Source: Pristionchus mayeri | Lineage: Eukaryota > Nematoda > Chromadorea > Rhabditida > Neodiplogasteridae | Assembly: GCA_036245805.1 (NCBI GenBank) | Contig: BTRK01000004.1 | Span: 41,194,907-41,258,906 of the forward strand | Length of the DNA: 64,000 nucleotides | Direction of reading: 5' to 3' | Part shown: positions 1 to 9,201 of the stretch, piece by piece | Numbering within the stretch: position 1 is the first letter of the stretch | Layout: the number at the start of each line of letters is the position of its first letter | Notes under the pieces: model-generated | Database searches by the model: none | Seen by the model: the letters and a program-made list of their open reading frames with translations, nothing else | What the model was told of the DNA's origin: nothing | Made by a program: the position numbers and the translations under genes

Positions 1-2400
1 TTGTGTTTACGAAATCGATTTTGGAGCAAAAACATTAATTTTACTGTTGAAAATACAAACCAGCATAATCACTGCCTCTGGTCCTGAAGTATCTTAAAAT
101 TGTTGTGGAATCATTGGTCATATCAGTCATCCCTTGTACATCAGGGTTTAGGCTGCAATTTGCTCAGCAGGCAAGTTCCTTCTCGTTTTTGTCACTCCGG
201 GAGCCAAGATCAATAAGAAGTATTAAATGATTTACATCCTAGAAGATGCGCTAACACCCTGAACTCAATCCAACTTCGGTCGGGAACACTGGTCGTTTTA
301 GCAACAATCAGGCCCATACACAAGACAAATTCGTTGCCGGACACCCATCCACCCGACCAAACCACTCTCACTGACTGGCCCCCATATTCTCCGATCTCAA
401 CGCCTCCACTTCAGTGTTTGGGGGTGTTGTAGGCCAAGATGCCCTCTACAAATAATTCCTTAAAGGAGTGCTCCGCAGAATCAATGTTAGACAGTCCCGC
501 CACGAAAATTCTGCGCTCTCAATGGGAAACTGTAGCCAATTTAGCCTGAGGAAGAGGTGATATTTATGTTGAGCGAGTGAAACATAAACGAATCAGTCGC
601 TACCCTGCGCTGTCAATGAACTTTGCGCGTATGTAAATAGCCTCAAAGGCATTTGTAGAACTTCGGACAAAGTGAGATTTGATCGGATGAATGACCTCTA
701 CAACATCCACACAGTCTGTATTGGTGACTGAACATTCCCCGGAGCACCCCTTTATTAATTCCCATCAATGCTGCCGTTTTCAAAGCAAGGGATGAAATAG
801 ATGAACATTTCATGCGGGAATTGATAGGTGGATCTGAGAAGAAACTCAAGACCTGTCTCATTGCAAATGAAGGCCCCATCAAACTTAAATAGTATGTTAT
901 TATTACCTATATTGCTGGCAAACTTTGGCATGAATGATGTCCCTCATGTTCGATTTCAAAGATACGAATCGTTTGAAAACAACAGTCTCGGTAATTTTGG
1001 CGCACCCTGTAAAAGCTTACTTTGAAAGCGGAAATAGCCCATCGACTAACTCAGATCGGCAAAGAGATTCAGCCTGTGAATTATGGTTTCGCGAATGAGA
1101 TATCACTAATGAGATTCAAGATGGGCGATTCGTCCACTGTTCGGAATGCAACAAAAAATAATGTTCATTGAAATCTATTTTCAGTATTCTTGTTTCATCT
1201 CAATACTGATCTTTGAGATGATGCGCTATGTGACGGGCATCGGCATGGAACGAGTGCTGCGACTGAGTACTAAACCACGAGGTACTGTAGGTCATGGGGA
1301 TACGGTATCGGGTGAGATGCTCGGTAAAAATGTTTGCTTGCTCTTCAACGATTATGAGGAATCACTTTCGGGTTCAAGGAGAGAATCATGTTCTATTTCT
1401 GAAGCTGCGTATTTGCGGGTCGAAGGGCGAGTAGAACAAGTTAATGCATTTTTTTGTTAAAAGGTAATCGCCGTCTTATCAATTCGTAACATTAATTGCA
1501 TACGTATTCTGATGTTGAAACCAAGTATTGTCGGGGGATTGAACTATAAGTATCACGGCAATCATCCTGCTTCCCGTCAACGATCTCCCTTCTCCAGTCC
1601 ATCCTCCTCTTCTGGCTTCCCCTCGTATCGAAATCTGACATCTGCCTGAATGCTACGGCTGCGACCGACTGCAGAACAGCCAGTGTGGTACTGCTGCTCG
1701 AGGTACGGTAGTGCGGATGAGGGTACGGTAGGATGGATGGAGTACGATAACGGAACGGAATATCTGATTAGATACGGAATGAGTAGGGAGGAGTATTATA
1801 GTGGATAGGGTACGATAGGCATGGCAGTTATGGGGTGATACGGTAGAGAGGAGTACGGTAGTGTATACGGTACGTGGTCTGCTCACTGCGCATTTTCCCT
1901 GTCGGAGAAGAGACTGGACGAGGGGATTGCTGAGGGATAAGCGGAGAGATTACGTGAGAAGAGTTATTATTGGAAATAATTTTTCAATGAGTAAATTTTA
2001 TATTTAAAATTCATGAACACGAAAGATGCATACAACAAATTTCGAGATCGAAAAAATCGGAGCTAGGGAATTGTGCATTTCGATTAGTTCTCATAGGATG
2101 TGAGATTGGCTGGGACGTGACATCAACCCTAAACAATCTTTTAAATAATTGCTGCGTATTCAAATTATGATAGTGAGGGTAGGCATTGAACCGTGACCCT
2201 GTTGCAAATATTCAAATTTATTCCGACTGAATCTTTGTATCCGCATAATCGGATTGTTGGCAGCTCCACTCTGTAGTTATCGGTTTCAACTGACGCTCAA
2301 TAAACATTATGGGATGTAGGGAACATTAGGAACCCGGTTTTGTCTTCCAATCACTCCCCTACTCCAGTCTCCGCGACAGACGATATCCTCTCTCTTGCTC
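1..2400. other. No recognisable gene
   Basis: I see no exon with a recognisable protein motif, no RNA gene and no clear transposon here. The open frames are short and have no family signature. The longest, 1146-1460 on the + strand, begins with a hydrophobic stretch but resembles nothing I know. The stretch 1677-1885 is rich in the short word TACGGTA and its variants, which recurs through the whole window. Confidence 0.5.
1677..1885. repeat. TACGGTA-rich simple-sequence patch
   Basis: Degenerate repeats of GGTACGGTAG, GAGTACGGTAG and similar words cluster here at roughly 15-40 base spacing. The same word recurs after most last exons in the window, where it often supplies the TAG stop codon. 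Confidence 0.5.
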
Positions 2401-2423
2401 GTTCTTATCCTTCTGACCAGGAA

Positions 2424-2719
2424 TGGCCGCGAGGGTAGGTTGGAGTTTTAGAACGAGACCTAGCGGGATCGGAAGAGGATCAAATTCTAAGAACTTCTGC
2501 GTTTTTCATATCTGCTGAGGGCTTCTGTGGACGGCTGGGTTGTAGTGGGATTTCAGAACATAGCCTGAGAAATTGACTGTTTTGCACCTCTCTCCACTAT
2601 GAGCGCAGACATCTACAGATGACCTCAGCAGATATGAAAAACAGAGAAGTTCTTAGAATTTGATCCTCTTTCGATCCCGCTAAGTCTAGTTCTAAAACTC
2701 CAGACTACCCTCGCGGCCT
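2424..2719. mobile_element. Foldback MITE, ~295 bp
   Basis: The left arm begins GGCCGCGAGGGTAGG and continues with a stretch containing GATCAAATTCTAAGAACTTC. The right arm is its imperfect reverse complement and ends CTACCCTCGCGGCC. The arms are about 110 bp with a loop of about 75 bp. No coding sequence is present. Confidence 0.7.
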
Positions 2720-3054
2720 TTCCTTGTGAAGCGAGTGAACACAGATGGTTACTCACTCTCTTCCATCGAATTGCAGAAGCAACCAAGATTGGAGAAGAGA
2801 AGGGAGGACAGAGGGAGGGGAGGAGAAAAACCCCATGTGATTGGGTAGAAGAAAGGTTGATGTTTCAGAAGTGGGACAGAAGCTAACAGATTCTTAGCAA
2901 TGTTTCCATCTATAACAGTTCTACAATTTAACTGCTCACTCATCCATAGAAAGGAGCGAATACAATATCGCAGAATGAATTTTGCTTCATATCCCTACCG
3001 TATCCAACACTACAGTACCCTTCCCCATACCTTATCCTACCGTACCCCTTGCAG

Positions 3055-3561
3055 AGATGCACGACCGTCTGTTGCACACAGTGGAGCGTGTGCTCGAGTC
3101 AGGCACTGAGCGAGCGATCGATATCATCGACAGTCTGGTTCAGTACCCCGCCCTGTTGGACGAATGCGCATACGAGAAACGAGTCCTCGACGCATTCGAT
3201 TGCATTCAAGTGAAGGAGGGAATCGAGAAGCTCACTTGTCAGAGAGATTACGGTAAGTGGAGGGTACGGTAGTCCGGAGGAGCAAACTCAATATCTGGAC
3301 ATTTTGCATTACAGCTGCGGACACATGCAACATCAGGAGTGCTAGCGAAGCGGGGAGAAAGTGTGTCCAGTGTGTGTGGAGGATCTGTCGACGGATCAGA
3401 GCAGCGGGTCATCGTCTACTACCGTATCCCGTGGTGCGAACGCACACCACCGTGGTGCGCTTGGCTATGCGAGAGATGATAAAGACAGAAGAAGCGGAGG
3501 AAAATCTTCGATTTGTTGGACGAAGAACCGTATCTGGGACCGGCGGAAAGTTGAAGATTGA
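3055..3561 (+). pseudogene. C-terminal fragment of a RING-type protein, probably decayed
   Basis: A first exon (3055-3252, preceded by TTGCAG and followed by GTAAGT) encodes a charged helical stretch that starts MHDRLLHTVERVLE and contains a single Cys near its end. A second exon (3315-3561, after TTACAG) carries a RING-like pattern: CGHMQHQEC, then KVCPVC, followed by an acidic and then basic tail ending in TGA. The RING frame has an in-frame TAG between the two halves (3343-3345), and the phase left by the first exon does not lead into the RING frame. The first Cys pair is not visible. A poly(A) signal follows directly, so this was once a real 3' end. Vacuolar-sorting-type RING tails look similar, but I cannot name the gene. 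A short extra intron ending at the TAG could rescue the frame. Confidence 0.5.
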
Positions 3562-3564
3562 GTA

Positions 3565-3570
3565 AATAAA
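3565..3570 (+). terminator. Candidate poly(A) signal AATAAA
   Basis: AATAAA lies 4 bases after the TGA stop of the RING-type fragment. A T/A-rich stretch follows. This fits the very short 3' UTRs common in nematodes. Confidence 0.5.
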
Positions 3571-3644
3571 GAGATGTAATTAATTTATTTTACTGAGTTG
3601 AGTTATGGGATTCAAGAGCTCACAATTCGGGGAAATCGTCTCTT

Positions 3645-3697
3645 CATTTTCTACACTCTCTCTGCCGGTCATATGGTGAGAGAGAGTGTGGGAAATG
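3645..3697. repeat. Short inverted repeat (hairpin)
   Basis: CATTTTCTACACTCTCTC is followed after about 17 bases by GAGAGAGTGTGGGAAATG, with one internal mismatch. It lies about 75 bases past the RING-fragment poly(A) signal and is probably a tiny MITE remnant. Confidence 0.5.
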
Positions 3698-3699
3698 AA

Positions 3700-4480
3700 T
3701 AGACAATTACCGGATTTCCGAACTCTGCGGGATTATATGTTCCTACTTGTTCACTATCATTTGGCCATGTTTAAAAAACAACTTATTTTTAAAAACAACA
3801 ATAATTAAAGCAACGATAATTACAAATAAATATTTTAAAATTAAAAATTATAAAAGTCAGTTTGTGACACTTTGGTGTTCTCTCCTACCACACCGTAGTC
3901 AAAGAGCGTTCGAGCCCGGGACGAAGTTGTTGTTTAAAACTAGAAATTGCCTTTTATGGCTTGTTTTTCTGTGTGAATTTGCCCGTATTTTGTTGTGATA
4001 ATGTATGCGCTACTTATCGAGCTCGTTCTTTCCTAAGCTTTGTGATGCGTTGTTTACGTAACATATTGGAACTTCGGCTGAGCAATGCTATGCTCTCTTC
4101 TCCTGTTCTCGCTTTTTTCTCGTTATTCGCGACCTCTCGCCATTACAAGAGTAGTTACGCGCGATCGCCATCGCATATAGGCCCTCATTGGATTGCTAGC
4201 GATGCGAAAGCTGGGCGCGATCAATCAATTATGAACGAATGAGGTCTTCGCGCACTTCTGTTCAGTGTTTACCTGTTTATGCCTGCTCCACTCCCTTTCC
4301 TTGCTCCGCATGTGCTCTTTTAAATACGTTCATTGACAGCTCCTTGCTCTAGACGAGCACTTCTATAAAACTAGCAATTTTGTTGATGTTTTGCGCCCAT
4401 TGTACGCTCGGCTACGCTAGGAATTTCTCAAAATCGGCCGGTTCCTGTATATTTTACTCGAGAAATGCTTTCAGAACTGT
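3700..4480. other. No recognisable gene
   Basis: This is A/T-rich spacer followed by a more mixed stretch. I see no exon, transposon end or RNA gene. The last 30 bases hold a sequence (ATGCTTTCAGAACTG then TGA) that resembles the first codons of the MLSS-type ucr-2 exon A but is closed by a stop. Confidence 0.45.
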
Positions 4481-4481
4481 G

Positions 4482-5660
4482 ATGTCCCGTGAGGTAATCC
4501 GAAGCCTGCAACCTCGCGACGCGCCACTGATGCAGGTACGGGTTGTGGGGTCGTAAAGTCGTGCAAGAGCACTGTCAACGTCTTCTGGATATGATTTTGA
4601 CACATACTTTCTACTAATCCTACTGGGTGCCGACGATCCATTGTAACAATATATTATTCAGGAGCAGTTGACCAAGCCGCCGTCAGTTCTCTCCGTCGCT
4701 TCCGCTAAGCACTACGGACTTCTCGACAACATCCATCTGGTGCGCTAAGTTAAGCTAAAACTCTGTAAAAAGTTAGTAGTTGAATTACACCCCTTCGAGC
4801 GAAACGCTGTACTGTGAGGGTAGAATACTTAACACAGAGATGTCATGATAATCTTCAGAACTCGCATAAAAGCTAAAATACTCTGCTCTCACAGTAGCTT
4901 GCTTCAAACTCATCGGGTCGATTTGAGCCCAACAGGCCTTCTGTTTATGGGTCGAATTGATTAGTTAATTCTTGTTTCATTTGTTTCTGAAATGTTCTGT
5001 TTCAGGCGCTGGCGTACCACGCCGGCACACGCTACGATACCAGCCTGTCGCAGAAGGGTCTCGCCTTCATGGTCAGGTATGGATCACTGATTTCGAGTAA
5101 TGTTGGTACTTTGGCAAGCTCCTGGCCAATTCTTAGTGTATGAAAGATGAGGTGCGGACAAAAGCAAAACGACCAAAAGCACAGCTCAACTCCGTTCGAT
5201 GGGGAGTTGGTCTAGCAACTTGGGAGTTTCTTCATTGTTATCAGTATCCGCTCCCTTACCTTTGCATATGCAAGTCTTGTTACCAGGCGATCTTGAATTT
5301 CACTCCAAATCATCTTATCCAAATTACCCCTATACGTTGAAACTCAAGATCGCCTGGTAACAAGACTTACATTTTTAAACTTAAGGAATCGCATATTTGT
5401 AACAATTAAACAATTCCCAATTTCTAAACCAATTCCCCATCAAACATCGTTGAGTTGTGCTTTTGTCCGCCCAACCATAAAAAAATAGTTTGATGAACGT
5501 GCGTACTATTGGCAGTGGAGAGAAGTTATTAAGCTTAAAAGTGATAGTGATATTTACAATAAGTGTTTTTTGTTCAGGAATCGCTAAGCTGCACGACTGA
5601 GCTACCATCAATTGCTCTGAAAGACAGCTCGAGGGAGAAGGACTCATCCAATGCAATATC
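4482..5660 (+). pseudogene. ucr-2: ucr-2 array copy 1, 5' part: exons A, B, C and K only
   Basis: Four exon-like blocks line up with the intact copies. A is 4482-4535 (MSREVIRSLQPRDAPLMQ). B is 4662-4739 (EQLTKPPSVLSVASAKH). C is 5006-5076 (AYHAGTRYDTSLSQKGLAF). K is 5578-5660. Splice sites around them are canonical and the lengths (78, 71 and 83 nt) match the other copies. Exons D to J are missing between C and K, and a foldback element sits in the gap. Exon K carries an in-frame TGA where the other copies encode a residue next to HSS or YSP. C is most like copy 4, which shares the QKGLAF ending. This is a dead copy, and it continues as exon N after the inserted GMPPB piece. Confidence 0.8.
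5152..5476. mobile_element. Foldback MITE, ~325 bp
   Basis: GGACAAAAGCA near 5157 and a stretch containing AGCTCAACTCCGTTCGATGGGG are mirrored by CCCCATCAAACATCGTTGAGTTGTG and TGCTTTTGTCC near 5470. A nested inner hairpin pairs GTCTTGTTACCAGGCGATCT with AGATCGCCTGGTAACAAGAC. It lies where exons D-J of copy 1 should be. Confidence 0.7.
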
Positions 5661-5681
5661 GTGAGTGCGAGAGGGAAACAG

Positions 5682-5761
5682 GGCACTAGTCGGGATTAGA
5701 ACTATGACGGCATTTGACATATCAAAGAAATTACGTTATATTTCTCATCCGACCTAGTGCC
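5682..5761. mobile_element. hAT-type MITE (palindromic ~90-bp family), diverged copy
   Basis: It starts GGCACTAGTCGG and ends CCGACCTAGTGCC, with a central ATATCAAAG. It belongs to the same family as the intact copies at 21064 and 21896, but the CRE-like core has decayed. It lies 20 bases after exon K of copy 1. Confidence 0.75.
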
Positions 5762-5893
5762 AAACAGCGACGTGCGCGCGAGGCCACGCCAGTGCTCGAA
5801 AGGATAGGTCTCGAAAATTGTCGAAAATGGATGTATTTTTCCAATTTCAACAAAAATGACCCCTTTATTGAACCCCGTGGTTGGGGTGGAACT

Positions 5894-6334
5894 GGACAGT
5901 AGGTCGGATGAGAACTATGACGTCATGCCGCCTTTGATATATCAAATACATTTGCATACCCTCGGACTCCGAGGGTAGCCACTTTAACATAATTTAGTCT
6001 GCCAGATCTAGAAGTAGGCTCAAAAGATGCGCTGTGGGGCGCGGATAACACCTCATTGGTAGCCACTTATATTGCCATCCAAGAGAACGGGGGGCACTTA
6101 TATGCAAATACAGTAATTTTTGGCATTTTTCCAAATATGTCGTAGAGACTCGGGAATAGGCTCAAAAGATGCGCCGTAGTGTGCAGATAACAAATCACCT
6201 TGGTAGCCACTTATATTGCCATCCCAGGGAATGGGAGCCACTTATATTGTTTCGCGGAGGTTAATGAAAATGGGGTTAAATAATATTATTATCAATGACG
6301 GAATGACAGCACACTTTTCATCCGACCTAGTGCC
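5894..6334. mobile_element. hAT-type palindromic MITE split by a 335-bp insertion
   Basis: The left half (AGGTCGGATGAGAACTATG to GATATATCAAATAC, about 5894-5950) and the right half (GACGGAATGACAGCAC to CCGACCTAGTGCC, about 6289-6334) are separated by unrelated sequence. The insertion contains two copies of a ~120-bp unit, each with GGCTCAAAAGATGCGC and GGTAGCCACTTATATTGCC. Confidence 0.65.
5975..6255. repeat. Two tandem ~150-bp units inside a MITE
   Basis: The words AGGCTCAAAAGATGCGC, GCAGATAACA or GCGGATAACA, and GGTAGCCACTTATATTGCC occur in the same order twice. The units are flanked by GAGGGTAGCCACTT-like sequence. No coding potential is visible. Confidence 0.55.
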
Positions 6335-6944
6335 GAGAACGCTTGCTAACGTTCAGTTATAACTCATCTCGCACCTTTCGCTCTCCGTGTTGATAATAGT
6401 AATCGTATTTTGGGTTATTTACAGGAATGAAAGCGGTCATTCTCGTGGGCGGCTACGGTACGCGACTGCGACCACTCACTCTGACGCAGGTACTCGAATA
6501 GATTATCGATTAGCGGGCTCAGATTACAGTAATATCACTTATTGAATTGTATTCACTAGTGAGCGGATGTCATAGAAGAAGATTACGTTGTGAATATCAC
6601 CAGCTAGTGAAACGAGAAATTACAAAGTGGGTGTTACTATTCGAATTTTTTTTGTTCAAACAAAAATTGAATATATGCTCTCAGTGTGAATGCCGTGAGC
6701 TAATGAAGCGTGAAAATGGATGCTTGGTATTTGTAGAACTGTCTCTATTATTTACGATAAAGTAGATTAGTTTTAGGGGCTGGTGTGGAACCGAAATTGA
6801 GCAGATGATTTCAGACTGAATGTCAATAGCTCTTGAAACACGAAATTAGCTGGCGATTTAAGTTTAAATTCGCCTTTCCAGCCGAAGCCGCTCGTCGAGT
6901 TCGCGAACAAGCAGATGATCCTGCACCAGGTGAGATGGTCGATC

Positions 6945-7001
6945 GGCAATAGGCCAGATGAGAACTGTTACGTACGTCATTCTGCCTTTGATATATCAAA
7001 G
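6945..7001. mobile_element. Half copy of the hAT-type palindromic MITE
   Basis: GGCCAGATGAGAACTGTTACG to TTTGATATATCAAAG is the left half and centre of the ~90-bp palindrome. The right half is absent. It sits in the second intron of the GMPPB fragment. Confidence 0.65.
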
Positions 7002-7860
7002 ATCGATATTCGAGATAACATTATTGAAATGATCTATCCTTGCAGGTGGAGACACTCGCTTCAGTGGGCGTCACTACCGTAGTCCTGGCTGTGAGGTACG
7101 GTAGCGTATGTGTGCATTTATTGATGACTATGCGGGTTGTGAATTGATCTTACTGACGTCCGCACTCAATGTCCGTGCTGTGTGAATATTTTTACTAAGA
7201 TGTTGAAACATTAATTCGAAAGGAATTTGAACTTTGAAATGTATTTTGAAACAGCCTTGAAATTTCATCTTTCGTTATGAGCAGTATCGATATCAATTTC
7301 AGTGTGACGACGAATTGGAATGTGGGAGTTTCGAAACACCAAATTGCCTTGTTCAGTTATCGCGCCGAGCAGCTGGAGCAGGAGATGGGCTGCCACGCGG
7401 AGAGACTCGGAGTCAAGGTGGGTCGTATGCTGATTATTCAGGAAGGGCTGCTCTTCCGTTCTGTGTATTTCGGCGATAGTGCTCACAGTCAGTGAAATTA
7501 GGACCTTTGGGGTCTCGTGAGTTTGGTGTTGCAAGGAGGGATCGTAAGGCCATGGGAACTCACGATTGCGATTCTTCCTGTTCCTCGAGAAGAATTATAA
7601 GTTGCATATGCTGCAATCTCCATAATCTCTTACATAAAACGGGGAAGACATGAGTGAATGTGATGGAAAGCGGCAGTTGGAATGAAGTATTATGAACGCA
7701 ATACCTCTTATGTTTTTCATTGCAGATTCACTTCTCTCAGGAAGGAGGAGGAGCCACTGGGCACTGCAGGACCACTCGCAAGGTTTCTAAAAAAATATTA
7801 ATATATATTGTAGTGTCTGTAGTGGGAGGATTTGTGCTAGAAACTGCAAAAAATATACTA

Positions 7861-8231
7861 TCTAGGAGGATTGTGGATACAAAAGTGAACCATGTAGTGT
7901 AGGAACACTTTGCAATGATGAATTCTTGAAATGTCTTCAACATATTACAAATATCAAAATTCTAGTACCATAATCCCAATCGATATCAGACCATATCTGT
8001 AAAACGACATTTATGTCAGAAGCAGGAAAAAGTAGAAAATGCGTACTAGGAGGATTGTGGATGCAGAGTTGAGTTATGTAGAGTAGGAACGTTCTGCAAT
8101 AATGGTTGGTGGTGTGGCATTCCACATATTTATTTCAAATATCAATTTTCCATTTTTGGGTGTTAATGTTACCGTAATAACATTCACTTGCTCCTACCGT
8201 GATCTCAATCGATATCAGGCCGTATCTGGAG
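7861..8231. repeat. Diverged tandem duplication in a GMPPB-fragment intron
   Basis: CTAGGAGGATTGTGGAT occurs at 7861 and 8047. CCAATCGATATCAGACCATATCTG near 7975 is echoed as CAATCGATATCAGGCCGTATCTG near 8205. The duplicate runs into the last GMPPB exon, so part of that exon's upstream edge exists twice. Confidence 0.5.
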
Positions 8232-8616
8232 TCCAGATTCTGGACGGTGCTGATCAGTTCTTCGTCCTCAACTATGGCGTCATCAGCGATTTCTCGTTCG
8301 CTGCCATCCTCAAGTTGCACGAAAGTGGGGCGCCAATCGCAGTCACAGAGGTGAGAGGGAGTACGGTAGTACTACCGTAGCATCTGAAAGCGTGATTTTA
8401 GTGAGGAGTGATTTTTCGTTAGCACTGTTGAATTCTTTGAATTCTTGTCGCAACCAAGGTATCGTCTTCCATATCAAAGTTACGGACTAAGCATTGTTGT
8501 TGAAACCCCGATCTCTGTGGGCGATTGTAGACTCTTCTTGAATATACTTAACATGTACTGGGATCCCAATGCCTGCCATGCACACTTAGTCTGACTAAAA
8601 TTGCAACACATTGCAG

Positions 8617-8733
8617 CTCACGGTGTCTCGACTGCAGTCAGCTGTAGCACGCATGATGCCGAATATATCGATCGGTTATGTTGGCAAGATCGACAGTACA
8701 GAAGCGAAAGAAGCGAGATTCAAAGCTGGGTGA
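8617..8733 (+). pseudogene. ucr-2: ucr-2 array copy 1, last exon N
   Basis: After CATTGCAG this exon encodes LTVSRLQSAVARMMPNISIG, then YVGKIDST and a stop at 8731-8733. It aligns with exon N of the other copies (VTxxQxxAAVxRILSNISI then GNIDNVPSRSEIHNW), but the SRSEIHNW ending is scrambled. It directly follows the GMPPB fragment with no ucr-2 exons L or M between. If spliced to what lies upstream it would form a nonsense chimera. Its open frame is therefore not evidence of function. Confidence 0.75.
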
Positions 8734-8939
8734 AGTAGAGGATACGGTAGATGATAAGGAATACGGCAGCGTGTACTAATTGATTCTCTCTTAGTCTAAC
8801 TAGATATTACTTTTGAACAAATGTTCTACTGTTGTTGACGGATCTCGTAATTGTTTACCTTGTTTTCGTTGTTAATCTAATTTATGGATCTAACAAATTA
8901 TGATTATCTCCTCCAATATTGTGTGTTCGCTGGCGAACA

Positions 8940-9200
8940 ATTCGTTTTATACGGTATATCTGTCTCATTGATTACATGATGATAAAGATCGAGGTGATCG
9001 TGATTGTATATTGTCGTAATGTAGGGGCGAAGCCGGAAGAGGAAGAAGAGCCTGAGCCGGTGAATGGTCGAGAAGGATCATGACCGGCTTCTTCCTTCTT
9101 CCCGGTTCCCCCCTCTCAGTGGTTCATTGACCAATATATCGTATCTCTTTATTCGGTAGTGATCATCTCCTGATGAATCGGCAAATGTTCGCAGATTGTT
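8940..9200 (+). promoter_or_regulatory. Conserved spacer upstream of copy 2 (MFRT-type promoter region)
   Basis: This block recurs before copy 5 (27340-27594), copy 6 (40900-41151) and, cut short, before copy 8 (60000-60055). It holds TTTTATACxGTATATCTG, a small reading frame starting ATGATGATAAAG at 8976 that here ends at a TGA at 9081, a potential stem GAAGCCGG/CCGGCTTC, and finally GTTCGCAG (3' splice-like, ending 9194) seven bases before the ATG of exon A. The last element is a candidate spliced-leader acceptor. Its repeated conservation suggests that promoter and 5' UTR sequence travels with the gene. Confidence 0.55.
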
Positions 9201-9201
9201 G

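Larger units (their letters stand above)
6427..8350 (+). pseudogene. GMPPB: 5' half of a GDP-mannose pyrophosphorylase beta (GMPPB) gene
   Basis: GMPPB makes GDP-mannose from mannose-1-phosphate and GTP in the cytosol, for glycosylation. Six exon blocks match the N-terminal nucleotidyltransferase domain. 6427-6489 carries MKAVILVGGYGTRLRPLT, the GGxGTRLRPLT nucleotide-binding signature. 6882-6929 carries PKPLVEFANK. 7046-7095 carries VETLASVGV. 7357-7417 carries YRAEQLEQEMG. 7726-7782 should read IHFSQEEEPLGTAGPLAR but has one extra base near 7741. About 8245-8350 carries FFVLNYGVISDF. That last motif should be LNSD, and the metal-binding Asp is replaced. The C-terminal left-handed beta-helix domain is absent, and the next exon downstream is a ucr-2 last exon. 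The start has a TTACAG two bases before ATG, a likely trans-splice site in the parent gene. This is a duplicated, truncated, inactive piece; a functional parent should exist elsewhere. Confidence 0.85.

Noticed and set aside
1146..1460. 104-codon open frame with a hydrophobic start
   Set aside because: No recognisable domain, no splice or poly(A) support, and surrounded by non-coding sequence. Not enough to call a gene.
6427..8733. A functional fused GMPPB-UCR-2 gene
   Set aside because: Frameshift in the fifth GMPPB exon, lost metal-binding Asp, missing beta-helix domain, and a last exon from an unrelated family make a working fusion very unlikely.
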